From Erpobdella octoculata (taxonomy: Eukaryota > Annelida > Clitellata > Hirudinida > Erpobdellidae): a DNA stretch of 64,000 nucleotides. Positions 46,823 to 57,814 of the stretch are shown here, piece by piece. The stretch is from NCBI GenBank assembly GCA_963978895.1, contig OZ022241.1, positions 23,697,573 through 23,761,572 on the forward strand, read 5' to 3'. Below the pieces are notes generated by a model. That model ran no database searches, was not told the DNA's origin, and worked only from the letters and a program-made list of their open reading frames with translations. Each line of letters begins with the position of its first letter. The stretch's first letter is position 1. The position numbers and the translations under genes were made by a program.

Positions 46823-47019
46823 AGAGCACGCATCGAGCCGTCGTTGAATGAATTGTTTGGTCGCAGTTGTGTTAATACAAAGATAAAAATTATTTTGCAA
46901 TTTATATTTTATATTATTTATGTATTATATTTCTTTGATAGTCAAGGAAATATCTATCTTCATTTACTTTTAGTTGGTATTGTCCGTCCGTCCGAAGTCG
47001 ATTATTCTTACCACAAGCA

Positions 47020-47975
47020 GTTGGGGAGAACGACTGCTCAAAAAGGCACATACTATCAGGTGCAACCGTATGTTAAACATCATAATAAGGTCAAAGTGCT
47101 GGACAATATTTAGTTTATTGTTTTTTAAATTAATTAAATTATTATTTTTTTAATTTAAATTGATTTATTATAAATATTCTAAACAAAAATTTTGAAATTG
47201 TTTTGAGTTAGAAAGTCGTCAAGCTTTCTAGCCAATAGAATCTCAGGCTGTTAAAATTTATATACATTTTTATTTGTTATTTAGTATTTGTAACATATTG
47301 TTCTTATAGTGAATAGCTTAAACCGCTTTGAAATAAGTTCTTTGTAATGGTAACAAGCATATTAATCTTGAATCTTACATAAAGTAGCTAAGAACATAGG
47401 TTCCCAAACTTTCCCACTTTCCAGAGCTTTGCGACCCACAGTTTGGGAACCTCTGGCTAAGAACACTTAGAAATCAGTTACTCTGTAAGAGTAAAAACTT
47501 TATTTTCAGGTTCTAGAACAACTGAAAGCAAATAAGATTAAAAAATAAAAGTATACACACAAAACACTATATACAGTAATACCCCCACGTGAAAAACGAT
47601 AAAGTAAAGTTATTGGACATTAATAATTAAAAACATATGAATTTATAAAACGAATAAAATATACACACAAAAAACTAGATTGCAAGACTTCCATAAGAGA
47701 AACGATAAGGTTAAATTGAATTAATCTTTTTTCTCTTTTACATTGTAAGAATGCTCAAAGTTTATACATGGCATTCAACAGCATTTTTGAGATTCTATTA
47801 GCTAAAAAATTTATAATATTTATAATAAATCAATTTAAATTAAAAAATAATAATTTAATTAATTTGAAAAACAATAAAATAAATATTGTCCAGCACTTTG
47901 ACCTTATTATAGTGTTTATAACATACGGTTGCACCTGATTGGTCTGTGCCTTTTTGAGCAGTCGCTCTCCCCAAC
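47020..47975. repeat. Foldback structure: about 165-bp inverted repeat arms
   Basis: 47020-47185 (GTTGGGGAGAACGACTGCTC...) is the approximate reverse complement of 47812-47975 (roughly 90% by eye). The loop of about 620 bp contains a 59-bp hAT scrap. The left arm happens to be open in one frame (GRTTAQKGTYYQVQPYVK, to a stop at 47111-47113). No transposase. Confidence 0.8.
47397..47455. mobile_element. 59-bp hAT-like miniature insertion
   Basis: TAGGTTCCCAAACT ... AGTTTGGGAACCTCTG with 13-bp inverted ends, flanked by GCTAAGAACA on both sides (47387-47396, 47456-47465). The ends and an internal TGCGACCCACA recall the common CAGAGGTTCCCAAACTGTGG hAT terminus. Probably formed by near-total internal deletion. 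Confidence 0.75.
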
Positions 47976-48184
47976 TCTTGTGTCTTACCCTACCGGATTA
48001 CTGTTTACTGTTTAGCTAATGGATTATTTGAGTGTTTAAGTTTAATTCTTAACTGTTGGATTTACTTTAAATGGATTACTTTTACCGGAATATAAAATAA
48101 CTGTTGGATTGTGTTTAAATCTATAACTGTTTGATTTGATTTACGTCTCTACGTTGAACGATCATCAAAATCAAATAGTTCGAA

Positions 48185-49020
48185 ATGCCGAGCCAGTATT
48201 CAGCTTTCGGTTGTAAAAGCGGATACAAAACTCAGATTGAAGACGGTAATACACCGAAAATAACCTTACATTTGTTTCCAAAAGATGAACAACTGCTTGC
48301 TGAGTGGATTAAAGTGATCTCACCCATCAAAACATTCATTGCATTTCCAACCTAGTGACTTGGTAGAAAACAGCAACTCAACTCGGAAAAATTCAAAACC
48401 TAAAAACTGAAACAACAGCTCCTAAAGGTTTCATTACAACCATCCAAGATGACAACATGATTCTTCAACTGCTGACACAATCGCTTTGGTTTTAATTTTC
48501 AATGAAAAGCCTTCCATCAGCAATGCTAACATAATATATTATGTTAATGGTTATATTGCACGATCTGTCAGCAAAATTACTAAATGTGAAAGCTGTAAAG
48601 AAATTCTGTTTGAACATGGTGACATGAAGGAAATGGGGTTTCATCAGCCATCATCCAAGGAAGCTAGGAAGTTTTTTGATGCCATTAACAGAACTGGTCT
48701 TTATGTTAACTGAGCACTGCTGGATTGTATATGAAGAAATTCGTTCATCAGCTGATATGATGCAAAAGCTGGTAGCTGCAGAATCCCATAATTCTTTGTT
48801 TTATCAAATAATTGATCGTACAATTTACAATCAAGCTATTGTAGATTATAGACTTAACAACTATTTATGTACACCTGGACATGAACTAACAAAATTAATT
48901 GTATATAGTTTTTTTAATTGTGTAGCTAAAAATCTTGTGAAAGAAATGACAAACGAGGCAAATTATCATGGTAACCACAGTTCAGAGCGTAGAAAAATTG
49001 ATAAACTGTGTAGTAAATAA
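48185..49020 (+). pseudogene. THAP/P-element-like transposase remnant
   Basis: It begins with an ATG and a THAP-like segment (SAFGCKSGYKTQ, LHLFPKDEQLLAEWIKVIS; near 48197-48320), shifts near 48330 to LHFQPSDLVENS, then lacks the catalytic core. The C-terminal part follows: NGYIARSVSKITKCESCKE (near 48547) and, in another frame, LTEHCWIVYEEIRS (near 48703) to a stop at 49018-49020. It is a different lineage from the 5.07-kb copy. Confidence 0.7.
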
Positions 49021-49502
49021 AATTGATTTTTTTAATAAACTACATTTTTGTGTACAATTGTTTTGTTATTCCTAATAAACAATAAAAAAAGGTAAACATT
49101 TAAACATGGGTGCAATAAATAGCGCACATCTGCAGTGGGCGCATGCACTTAGCTGCTAGATGTGTATGCCCAAGACAGTAAGTACTCCAAATCGGTTTCA
49201 TCTACAGGTATCTAGAACTACGATTCATCCCGCGCGGTCCCGACTCCCGTGTCTATCACGTGACTTTTTAATGCAAGAATACTCACTGAGTGCCGGGATA
49301 GATACGGGTCCCGGCTGTTAATAAATCATCAAGTCAGCAAGATAACTCGGTTGTCTGTTTAACGTCCTTATCCGAATCGATTCTTGGACGATATTCAAGA
49401 TAACTCATTATATGATATTGTTATATAAACACGTACGCTCTCTACTGAGACTGCCACCACCCTTGCACGCAGCCTAGTCACATCTAGACTGGACGGTTTA
49501 CT
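49021..49502. other. No recognised feature
   Basis: Moderately GC-rich stretch near 49210-49320 with CCCGCGCGGTCCCG and GGGTCCCGGC motifs. No gene seen. Confidence 0.35.
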
Positions 49503-49640
49503 ATCAAAAGGGCGAAAACATAAGAGCGAAAACAAAAGGGCGAAACTAAAAAGGTCGAATGCTAAAAAGAGCGCACGATAATAAGAGCGAAACTAAAAAG
49601 AGCGCACAATAAAAAAAGCAAACGTCAAAAAGGCGAAAAT
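49503..49640. repeat. Degenerate short tandem array (AAAAGAGCGAAA-type)
   Basis: Nine or ten imperfect 12-18-bp units such as AAAAGGGCGAAAAC and AAAAAGAGCGCACAATA. No ORF. Confidence 0.8.
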
Positions 49641-49689
49641 AAGTTTTTATTAATTATATGAAATGTTTTCTATAAATAAAAATGACCAA

Positions 49690-49878
49690 AGGAATAAAAA
49701 AGAAGCGGGAGTGGAAAACAAGCGGAAGAGCGAGCGAGTGATAGAATAAGCGGGAACGGGAGAGCGAGTAGAGGCGGACGTGTGAGCGAAAACGGGAGAG
49801 CAAGCAGGAAAAGAAAGGAAACGGAGGGAAAGAAAATGCGATGGAAAAACCTCTAAAAACTCCGTGCAACTTTGCTAG
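49690..49878 (+). mobile_element. Helitron-like minisatellite fragment with decayed 3' end
   Basis: GAGCGAGC/GCGGGAACGGGAGAGC units and the end AAACCTCTAAAAACTCCGTG CAACTTTGCTAG (CTAG near 49875 followed by T). The hairpin has decayed compared with modules A and B. Confidence 0.65.
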
Positions 49879-50754
49879 TAATTTAAAATTTAACCATTTG
49901 AGATATTCGCCATTGCCGGGTTTTCTCTATCTATCACACACACACACGCACACACACACGCGTGCACAAATTAAGTCTCTCTTTTGCCATATCACATTCT
50001 TACTCTTTCTTTCTTTCTCTCCCTCTTTCTATTTTCTCTCTCTCTCATTCACGCACGCAAACAAACAAAGTTTTCTCTGTCTTTCTTTTGGTTCCATGAT
50101 AAAAAAATTAATGATAAACGTATATTTTACTTGCGTATATTTTTTCAACTTTTTAACGCTATATTAAATGTCCGCGATCAAATTGTTCCCAATTAAAATG
50201 TCTATAAATATTTTAACTAAAGTTTAATTTGACAATGTAGTTTATAATATTATTTTTGTTGTTTATAGCTCTACACTGCTGGGCATAATTTGCTTATCGT
50301 TTTTTGCAGAGAAGCTGTAAAACTATATAGTTTTTTACGTAAGTTTTTATATAACCAACTTGGTATTAAAAATGCATATCTAGAAATTCAAGTTTGAACG
50401 GTAATTAGGTAGGAAGTTTTCCGACCTTGACCATGGCATCTGGCATTAATGTTTTATTAATGTGTTCGCAACATTCGCTTGAGGGATTCTTCATAGGAAG
50501 CGCTGAGAGAAAAAGAAAAAGGAGAAAAAAGTGAGAGAAGAGAAAGAGAGAGGGGGTTAAATAGAAGATTAAATGTTATAATATCTACTAAACATTTAGA
50601 ACACCACGCCACAATTTCATCATCATCTAGGGAAAAGGAGATAAGAAAAACACAAATGGAAGAAAGGAAAAAGAGAGATGGAGAGAGAGAAAGCGATATA
50701 GCAGAAAAAAAAGTTTGTTTGTGTGGGCTAGATTTTAAATTTCAACATTTCATG

Positions 50755-50810
<56 letters not shown>

Positions 50811-51589
50811 AAGTTGAATCATATTACGGATTGCACTACGGCTACCTCTACTAAATAAAAGTTATAAAAATTGGATTTTGTTATTTTGAAACGAAATTTA
50901 TGTCAATGATTAATTAAAATAAAACAATTTCATTGAAATTTTTTAAAAATTTTTTAATTTATTTTTGACTTGGTAATAAGACTTTATAATAAGCGCACTA
51001 TGGCGACCACGTCTAATAATAAGGTCCCTATGGAAGTGTTTTACATAATAGTTTGGTTAATGAATGAATAGGTCTATTATCACCTTATTATTTGGTTTCA
51101 AATTTAATTATTTTTTCAGCAACTCGAGAAAACTCGCTTGAAACAGCTTATGTATTAGTGTGACACAAAGTCAGTGTTCTGTACAAAATTTCGTAAACGC
51201 ATCTTTTGATGATTTATTCAAATTTTATAAAGTTATTCACAAATCTAACTTGATGACGTGACTCATTTGTAACTTTACTAAAGCATATAAAAAATTCAGC
51301 CTCCAAATCTTACTGGAAATACTTTTTCCAGGCCCCATCGTTTTCCGTAGCGATAGTGCAGTTTCAAATTACGAATCGCGAAGAAGCTCCATAAAGAAAT
51401 AATACATGGTTTCTAAATCTGAATTATGTTAAAAAACTAAAATATAAGTTATTGTTTTTTATTTCTTGTTTCAAAACTGCTATTAATTCACGTGAAGAAG
51501 AGAACATCGACGATTTCGTTTCGTCCATGGTAGCCGAGGTGCACATTTAAATTAATTATTATTTTTATAATAAGCATCACATACAAATG
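49879..51589. other. AT-rich interval with (AC)n, CT-rich and (ATT)n tracts
   Basis: (AC)n at 49936-49962, CT-rich to about 50050, a purine-rich zone at 50500-50710 and (TTA)n at 50757-50808. No gene recognised. Confidence 0.6.
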
Positions 51590-51892
51590 TGTAGCCAAGC
51601 GCTAAACTCGAGAACGGCTGGACCAAATGCTACGAAATTTTGACACCACATGGTACTCATTATGGAGAGAGTTTTTATCTATTTTTTAAAAATCGGTTTA
51701 TTATTTCATTTTTTCTGAGCGAAAAACCTCCTAGGCCAAAAATTTTTACGTTTCATGGGCAAAAAAAATTAGGAGGGAGATGAAGAAAGAAAGGGAGTGG
51801 GGAAAGCAAGCGGAGAACGAGCGGGAGCGGATATGCAAGCGGGATTGGGAAAGCGAGTGAGAGCGGGAGAACGTTTTTCTCAAGTAGTAAAG
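51590..51892 (+). mobile_element. Helitron fragment
   Basis: An AACTCGAGAACGGCTGGACC-type segment near 51605 followed by diverged GCGGGAGCGG / GGGAAAGCGAG minisatellite (51780-51870). Same family as the 35439 element; termini lost. Confidence 0.55.
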
Positions 51893-52059
51893 TACACTTA
51901 TATATTAATGTACGTGTTTATTTAATTTGATTTTTTTATTATAACTTAAATTTTAAATGAAATCTAATTGATGCATATCTGGATTACTATTTGAAGATGT
52001 TGCCGCTTTTTTGTCTAAAAAGCGCTTTTTTGTAAGGGTTGCCGCTGTTTTTGGTTGCT

Positions 52060-52620
52060 GCTATTGCCTCGGCGGTTCGTCGTGCTTGCAATCGGTAAAA
52101 TTAGGTCGCTGCTATTGCCCCAGCGGTTCGACTTAATTACAATCAATAAAATTGCTACTAACCCTATCCCTAGCTCTAACCCTAACCCGAACCCTAACCC
52201 TATCCCTACCCCTAAACCCTATCCTAGGTAGTAGCATACAAATTTCAAAATAATTTTTTTTTAATTTCATTAATATTTTTATATAAAGGTACAAATTCTG
52301 AGTTTGAATATACCATATAGTGTAAAAAAATAAAATTAATAAAGATATAGCGAATCAAAAATCGCGTACCGCCGTGGCAATAGCATTAACGTAAAATTAC
52401 TACTGGCTACTGCGCCGGCAGTCTACCTAAAAAAGTAAAACAAGTCTAAAATTAATCCCTTACTCTAACCATAACCCTTTCGAAAATATGTACATCCTAA
52501 TTAATTAATCGAAGAATCAATCGTTTTGGCAAAACCGACAGGACTACAGCACTTTTACCGCTTATTGCCCCGGCTACCGGCCTGGTAATAGTTATAACGA
52601 CTGTTTGTCGAATTTCCTCC
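52060..52620. mobile_element. MITE with telomere-like interior (two nested copies)
   Basis: The best copy is 52106-52395: inverted ends GCTATTGCCCCAGCGGTTCG and CGCGTACCGCCGTGGCAATAG, with interior CTAACCCTAACCCGAACCCTA at 52176-52235. Reverse orientation to the 24.2- and 34.4-kb copies. A second, shorter GCCCCGGC...CGGCCTGG pair follows to about 52610. Confidence 0.75.
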
Positions 52621-52960
52621 GTTTTCGTAAAGTTATAATTTCGTGATGAAATTTAAGATCAAATTTATTAAATTTGTTAAAAAAGATACCACAAGCACAC
52701 TCTAGAAATAAACGAATCAGCTGGAAAACCACTTATTTGGAAAGACTAAAAAAAATCTGTTTAAAGAATTTATTAATAAAAAAAAGTACCAACACTTATA
52801 AAAGCAATTATAATGGATGACAAATTGTTTTATAATGAATTGATTGTTGATCGTAAAATAAATATATTAGTAAGAGAAATGATGTTTCAAAGTTAATTTA
52901 TGCCATGCCAAGTAGAGTCAAATCTTTTATTTTAATCAAGTGATGTTAATATTCAATGCC
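52621..52960. other. No recognised feature
   Basis: AT-rich, no gene or repeat seen. Confidence 0.4.
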
Positions 52961-53104
52961 AACTCACTCACTCACTCACTCACTCACTCACTCACTCACT
53001 CACTCACTCACACTCACACTCACACTCACACTCACTCACTCACTCACTCACTCACTCACTCACTCACTCACTCACCCACTCACTCACTCACTCACTCATT
53101 GACT
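52961..53104. repeat. (CACT)n microsatellite
   Basis: About 140 bp of ACTC repeats with a central CACTCACACTCACA variation. The THSLTHSL peptide reading is spurious. Confidence 0.95.
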
Positions 53105-53604
53105 GACAATTGTAATTGTAACCATGGATTTTAAGTTTGGATACATGAACATGATTGTTAAACTAAGTTGCAATATTTTAAATTTATGATTGTTTAGTCT
53201 TGCTTGAAATAATAGATCCTTTTAATGGTTCAAGTTAATGATTTAACTCCTACTTTAATACATAATTCTCATTGATGTCACTGTAGTTTGTTCCATGATA
53301 AACTTTTAATGTTAAAGTTTATTTTATCTTGATCAGAATGGTAATTTGTGGTCTGTTTACATTAACCTAGTTAAATCAAGGTCAATTCTATCTAAAAACT
53401 ACAAAATGGGTTATGTTAATTGGTTTAAAAAAATTAATAATTAATTAATGCATAAGTTTAAACTATACCATCTTAATCTAATTCTTTTATTGGAACAACA
53501 TTAATAATTGCCAATTGCTATTTATAATTATATATATCTCTATATATATATTGGTAATTTAGTTGATAAAATTTTAACTAATACATTTGTTATATTTTAT
53601 TGAA

Positions 53605-53885
53605 GTTGTGTAATTAATTAATGTTAGCAAAATGAGGATTAGCTTCCAATGTTGTGCATATTAAGTGGTTTGTTTTAAAATTTTAATTAATCAATTTGCT
53701 GTGTAATTAATTAATGTTAGCATAATGAGGGTTAGCTTCTAATGTTGTGCATATTAAAATGGTTGTTTTAAAATTTTAACTTATACATTTGTTATGTTTT
53801 ATTGAAGCTGTGTAATTAATAATGTTAGCAAAATGAGGGTTAGCTTCTAATGTTGTGTTCATTAAAATGGTTTGTTTTACTAATT
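53605..53885. repeat. Three tandem copies of an approximately 100-bp AT-rich unit
   Basis: TGTGTAATTAATTAATGTTAGCA...AATGTTGTGCATATTAA recurs at about 53606, 53700 and 53807 with indels. Confidence 0.85.
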
Positions 53886-54357
53886 TACATCCATGTGTAA
53901 AATGTTTTTTAATAAATATCTTGAACTTGACTGTTATTAATATAATAATAATAATATTATATTATGCCAATTATGCCCAACTTGATTATCGAAATGCCCT
54001 AAAAAGTATTTTTTTAAAAAATATGTGACATTGTTTAGAGCATTATAATATCCAGAACAAAATTGAAAAGAAAAACTTGCTACATATTAAAAAAAACCAA
54101 CTAGCTAAACTTTTTTAAAAGTTATCGGTCTCTGTCTATTTTTGTGCCTGACTTATTAATATTCAGTGATGTGCGCAAACTAATTTTTAAGTTAAAATTT
54201 TCCTAACTTGTATTTTAAAATATGCTGACCTAGTTTAATAAAAACTACATTGATCTTATGGCTCGATAACTTTTTGGTCAAAATTGGATTTAGCAAATCA
54301 ATGGTTTCATTATCCATTTTGCATCTTCGATTTGTTAGAGGAAAACTGAGAGCCGGC
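53886..54357. other. No recognised feature
   Basis: AT-rich flank of the hAT MITE; nothing assignable. Confidence 0.4.
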
Positions 54358-54365
54358 TCTACGCT

Positions 54366-54790
54366 CAGGGCCGGATTAAGGCCTAGGCACTGAGGCACAG
54401 TGCCTTGGCCCACGAAAAACATTTAGCCTACGAAAGAAAATTTTAAAATAATTTCCGTCATTAATTTTAATACGTCTGATATTCTTTGCACATAAAAAGT
54501 CACAAAAAGTACAATTATAACTTATAAATTGTAATTGTAAACCTGTCCGTAATGATACTCACGAACGATATTATAAGTCATCTATAAGAAATTTACAATT
54601 GCTAAAAATTAAGTACTACAATAAAATAAACTATCATTTATTCATTGAATTATGAGTCAATATATCAACGGAAATTTTCATCTTATCATCTAATGTCGAT
54701 CAATTTTATGCCAATTAGTAGTATATATAAATATACAAATATTATACTCGTTTATGTGCCTTGGCCTACGAGACAGTTAATCCGGCCCTG
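54366..54790. mobile_element. hAT MITE with perfect 8-bp TSD
   Basis: CAGGGCCGGATTAA at 54366 and its exact complement ending 54790. Flanks 54358-54365 and 54791-54798 are both TCTACGCT. A subterminal GTGCC(T)TGGCC(C/T)ACGA motif appears near both ends. 425 bp, non-coding. Confidence 0.93.
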
Positions 54791-54798
54791 TCTACGCT

Positions 54799-55736
54799 CA
54801 TCTGAAGAGTGCGCGTTGAAGTTTAGTTGTTTGTTACTACTAGCATGTATTCATAGTTTTTAGCTCACAAGTAGGCTAACTTAGGAAACAAACTCCGCTC
54901 ATACATCTCACCGATTCTGTGATTTTTGAATCAACGCAAACTTTCACAGAGACCAATTTTACATTCTGCTATAACATTTTATTAGAAAACACATTTACGT
55001 TTACTTATTCTTTAACTCTCTCCGCTGCAAATATGATGCGTGATTTTTTGGCCTGCCGCTCACTCTCATGAATCCCGCTTTACACTCTAACCATGATTTC
55101 AGTAAACACTCGAATATGTAACAGTTCTTGATAAGGTAATAGTTCTTGAAAATGTAATAGTTCTGGAAAAAGTAATAGTTCTGGAAAAAGTAATAGTTCT
55201 GGAAAAATGTAAGCAAGGAACATTTTTGATATGGGTACTGAACCCCTCAAAACCAGTAGCGTCATTTTAGCAATTCCTAGAAGGGGGGAAGCAAAATGTT
55301 TCTGCACAAATTTTCTAACAAATCTATACTCTTGTCTCCAAAAAATAGCTGATGACCAGGGGGTCGGATGTTCAGTTTCATAAATGTTTCTTAAATGTTT
55401 CTTAAGCCCTATAGTCTTTTGCCTTCTAAAAAGTAGCTGATGAACGGGGAGAGTTGGGTTGAGGGATACTCAGAGGAGGTGATTCAGCAAAATTTTTGGA
55501 GGGGCAAAGATTTTTTAAATGCAACTTAGAGAATCTTCAAACTCAAATGACTATGCCAATGTACACTAATATTTTGGATTTACATGTAAAACATCATATT
55601 AATTAAAAAACTATACAAAAATATAAACTTTTATTTAATATTGAACGCGGACAAAAAAAAACGTTTATATTATGAATGTGAAGCTATCTAAAAGATTGAA
55701 TTATATTAGCAGATATATATATATAGATATATATAT

Positions 55737-55812
<76 letters not shown>

Positions 55813-55845
55813 GCTAACGCATTTCTCAAAAACCGATTTTAATGT
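54799..55845. other. Intergenic, with a short 19-bp tandem array and (TA)n
   Basis: 55125-55212 holds about five units of AAAAAGTAATAGTTCTGG. A hAT-like CAGTAGCGTCATTTTAGC lies at 55252 without a partner. (TA)n with GATA interruptions at 55712-55810. No gene seen. Confidence 0.6.
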
Positions 55846-55946
55846 AATTTTTTCTTCAATCAACCACTCTTAATTTCTTCTAAAAAAATTTGGACCATTT
55901 ATAAAGAACCTTAGTATAGTTATCGATATTATAACAATATATATAT
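55846..55946 (+). mobile_element. Solo fragment of a Gypsy copy-C-type LTR
   Basis: The last 100 bp of an LTR (GAACCTTAGTATAGTTATCG, ending ATTATAACA), matching the reverse complement of 19086-19185. It is wedged between (TA)n tracts, immediately before PLE-2. Confidence 0.7.
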
Positions 55947-55961
55947 ATATATATATATATC

Positions 55962-56277
55962 TTTGAGACACGCTCTAAGAAACACAACTCGCCATTTGGC
56001 AGAAACAACTTTTCGAGCCAAATTCTCGACCTTTCGGCACAAAACTCTCTGTTCGAGACTACAATTAGCCAAAAACTTTTCCATTAAACTTTTATTGTCA
56101 GACCGACGGACCGTTTCAGCTATGTCAGCCATCCTCAGGGTCAAAAGTAAAACGAGAAAAGTAAACAAACAGAAAGAACCGAAATTGTCAAAGAATTAGC
56201 ACACTAACAAAAGAAAAAACGAAAAAACACTCTACCTATCAAATCAAAAGAATATAAAATTTATACTATTGGAAATC
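55962..56277 (-). repeat. PLE-2 terminal repeat, left copy
   Basis: Nearly identical, in the same orientation, to 62995-63310 (constant offset 7033; a few differences such as AAATTGTC versus AAATTGCC). It includes a hammerhead motif and the start of a reading frame ([14 protein letters not shown] ... CLKD). The outer edge abuts (TA)n. Confidence 0.88.
56101..56142 (-). ncRNA. Hammerhead ribozyme (type I, PLE), intact conserved core - left copy
   Basis: On the - strand: stem I GACC (56142-56139) with GGTC (56104-56101). Core CTGAGGA (56138-56132), an extra T, stem II GGCT/AGCT with 5-nt loop GACAT, GAA (56117-56115), stem III ACG/CGT with loop GTC, C17 at 56105. All invariant core positions (CUGANGA, GAAA, UH) are present; predicted cleavage is between 56105 and 56104. 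The short stems I and III suggest activity mainly as a dimer, as proposed for other PLE hammerheads. The unpaired T before stem II is shared by all motifs in this window. Confidence 0.75.
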
Positions 56278-57640
56278 AATTTTTGCGTTTTCGCTGTGTT
56301 ATATTAGAAGAGACAAGAATTTCCTCCGATACATTACAATGAGATTCGTCAGGAGCAGCCTCAACAGCCAAAGTATTTGTGTCAGAGGACGAGTCAGAAG
56401 TATCATCATTTATGTTATCCTCGTCGTTAGAAGGAATACGGGGTAACCGATGCATATTGCTTTCTTTGACACCGAATAAGTGGAGAATCTGTGGAAATTT
56501 ATCAAATTGCTTATTAATTGCGGGTCTCATTAATAAGATATAGAGAGCCTCTTTAATTTTCAGCCGGAAAGAGTCGGATTCACTTGTTAAAATCGAAACA
56601 CCTTCTTCAAGTTCTTTTCGTGTTAGCTTTTTCAAATGAATACATTCATAATGATTAAGAATACTCCCAAACTGGAGATGCATCGTGAGTCTCCTTGACA
56701 ACGTAGTGGTAGTGTGACCAATGTATGTATCCACCTTACAATGTGGAATAGAACATTTGATATGGTACACCACGTGACTTTGTTGCAACGGGTCAGTGAT
56801 ACTTGTTCTATCATTCTTGATGACCAAATTGAAAAGTTTCAAGTTTTTGTAATAAATATATAAACCCAGTTTATTCCTGACGGGGTCTATAACAGAAACT
56901 TCCTTTTTTATTATCTTCTTTATAATACTTTCATCAATTCTGTAATTGAGATTCATTTGATTTTTGTAGAACACGGGGAACTCCTGGCGTATATCACGAC
57001 CATTGTCAGTGTCAGACCCAGCCGAACTCACAGATGTTTTCATTTTGGTTACAAAATTGTTAATAAAACCGTCGACAAAGCTATTAAAATAATTGTTGTT
57101 AACCAATAACTGCTTGATTCTAACTATTTCTTTATGGAAATCTGACCAGGTTTCGGAAAAACGATAAGCTCTGAGGAGATAACTATTAATAACACTTCTT
57201 TTATATCTGTCCGGACACTCGCTGTCACCATTTAGGCATGTTCCATTATTAGTTGGTTTGATGAAGACTTTGGTAGTAGGACCAGAATCAGTTATTGTGA
57301 TGATGGTGTCGAGAAAATTTACTTGTTTTTTACTGTCATTTAGGTCGAAGGTAAATTTCAAAACTGAATTGCTCTCGAAAGTATTCTTTAAAGCAACGAC
57401 TTCACGTTCAGACCTCACAAGAAGAAAGATATCATCCATATATCGCGCATAAACAATTGGGGTTTCTTCTATTTCAGCGAAAGCAATCTCCTCTAAACGA
57501 CCCATGTAAAAGTTAGCAAAAGTTGGTCCCAATGGAGATCCCATCGCCACTCCATCAATCTGTAGAAATAAGCTCTGGTCTAAGTGTCTGAATGGAGACT
57601 CTGTAGTACATACCAGCAGGAGCTCGTGCAGCAGAGATTC
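56276..57640 (-). pseudogene. PLE-2 reverse transcriptase C-terminal part plus GIY-YIG endonuclease
   Basis: Read right to left from LLHELLLVCTTESPF (near 57630). RT motifs DGVAMGSPLGPTFANF (near 57560), YARYMDDIFL (near 57455) and NFLDTIITI (near 57320). Next are the linker with RYKRSVINSYLLRAY, a Cys/His-containing segment (HVVYHIKCSIPHC near 56765) and the GIY-YIG nuclease core TYIGHTTTTLSRRLTMHL (near 56725), with an acidic tail to the stop at 56276. This stretch is open throughout (424 codons from the first Met), but the N-terminal half is cut off by the Gypsy insertion. PLEs of this type reverse-transcribe at nicked targets made by the GIY-YIG domain. Confidence 0.9.
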
Positions 57641-57802
57641 TGTATATATATAGATCAGTTTTTATTCTATTTCCTTCTTTATTATATCATAAGCAAACAA
57701 ATTTATATTAAGTATAGATAATCAGAAAGATCTAGTAAGTGTTAGCAGCCACTTAAGTAGATTATATTATTACCATTTAATTAGAATAATAAAGATATAA
57801 CA
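57641..57802 (+). mobile_element. Gypsy copy B 5' LTR, outer 94 bp missing
   Basis: It shares TGTATATATATAGATCAG...CCATTTAATTAGA (57641-57785) with 62328-62472, then continues to ATATAACA (57802). A full LTR reconstructed from coordinates would be about 256 bp with TGTTATAT...ATATAACA ends. The next bases TTGACGACGAGG resemble a primer-binding site for tRNA-Ser (GACGAGG). Confidence 0.8.
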
Positions 57803-57814
57803 TTGACGACGAGG

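Noticed and set aside
46787..47113. A 108-codon ORF ending in GRTTAQKGTYYQVQPYVK
   Set aside because: Its second half is one arm of an inverted repeat, the first half crosses unrelated repeat sequence, and no family is recognised.
52940..53134. Ser/His/Leu/Thr repeat ORF
   Set aside because: (CACT)n microsatellite translation.
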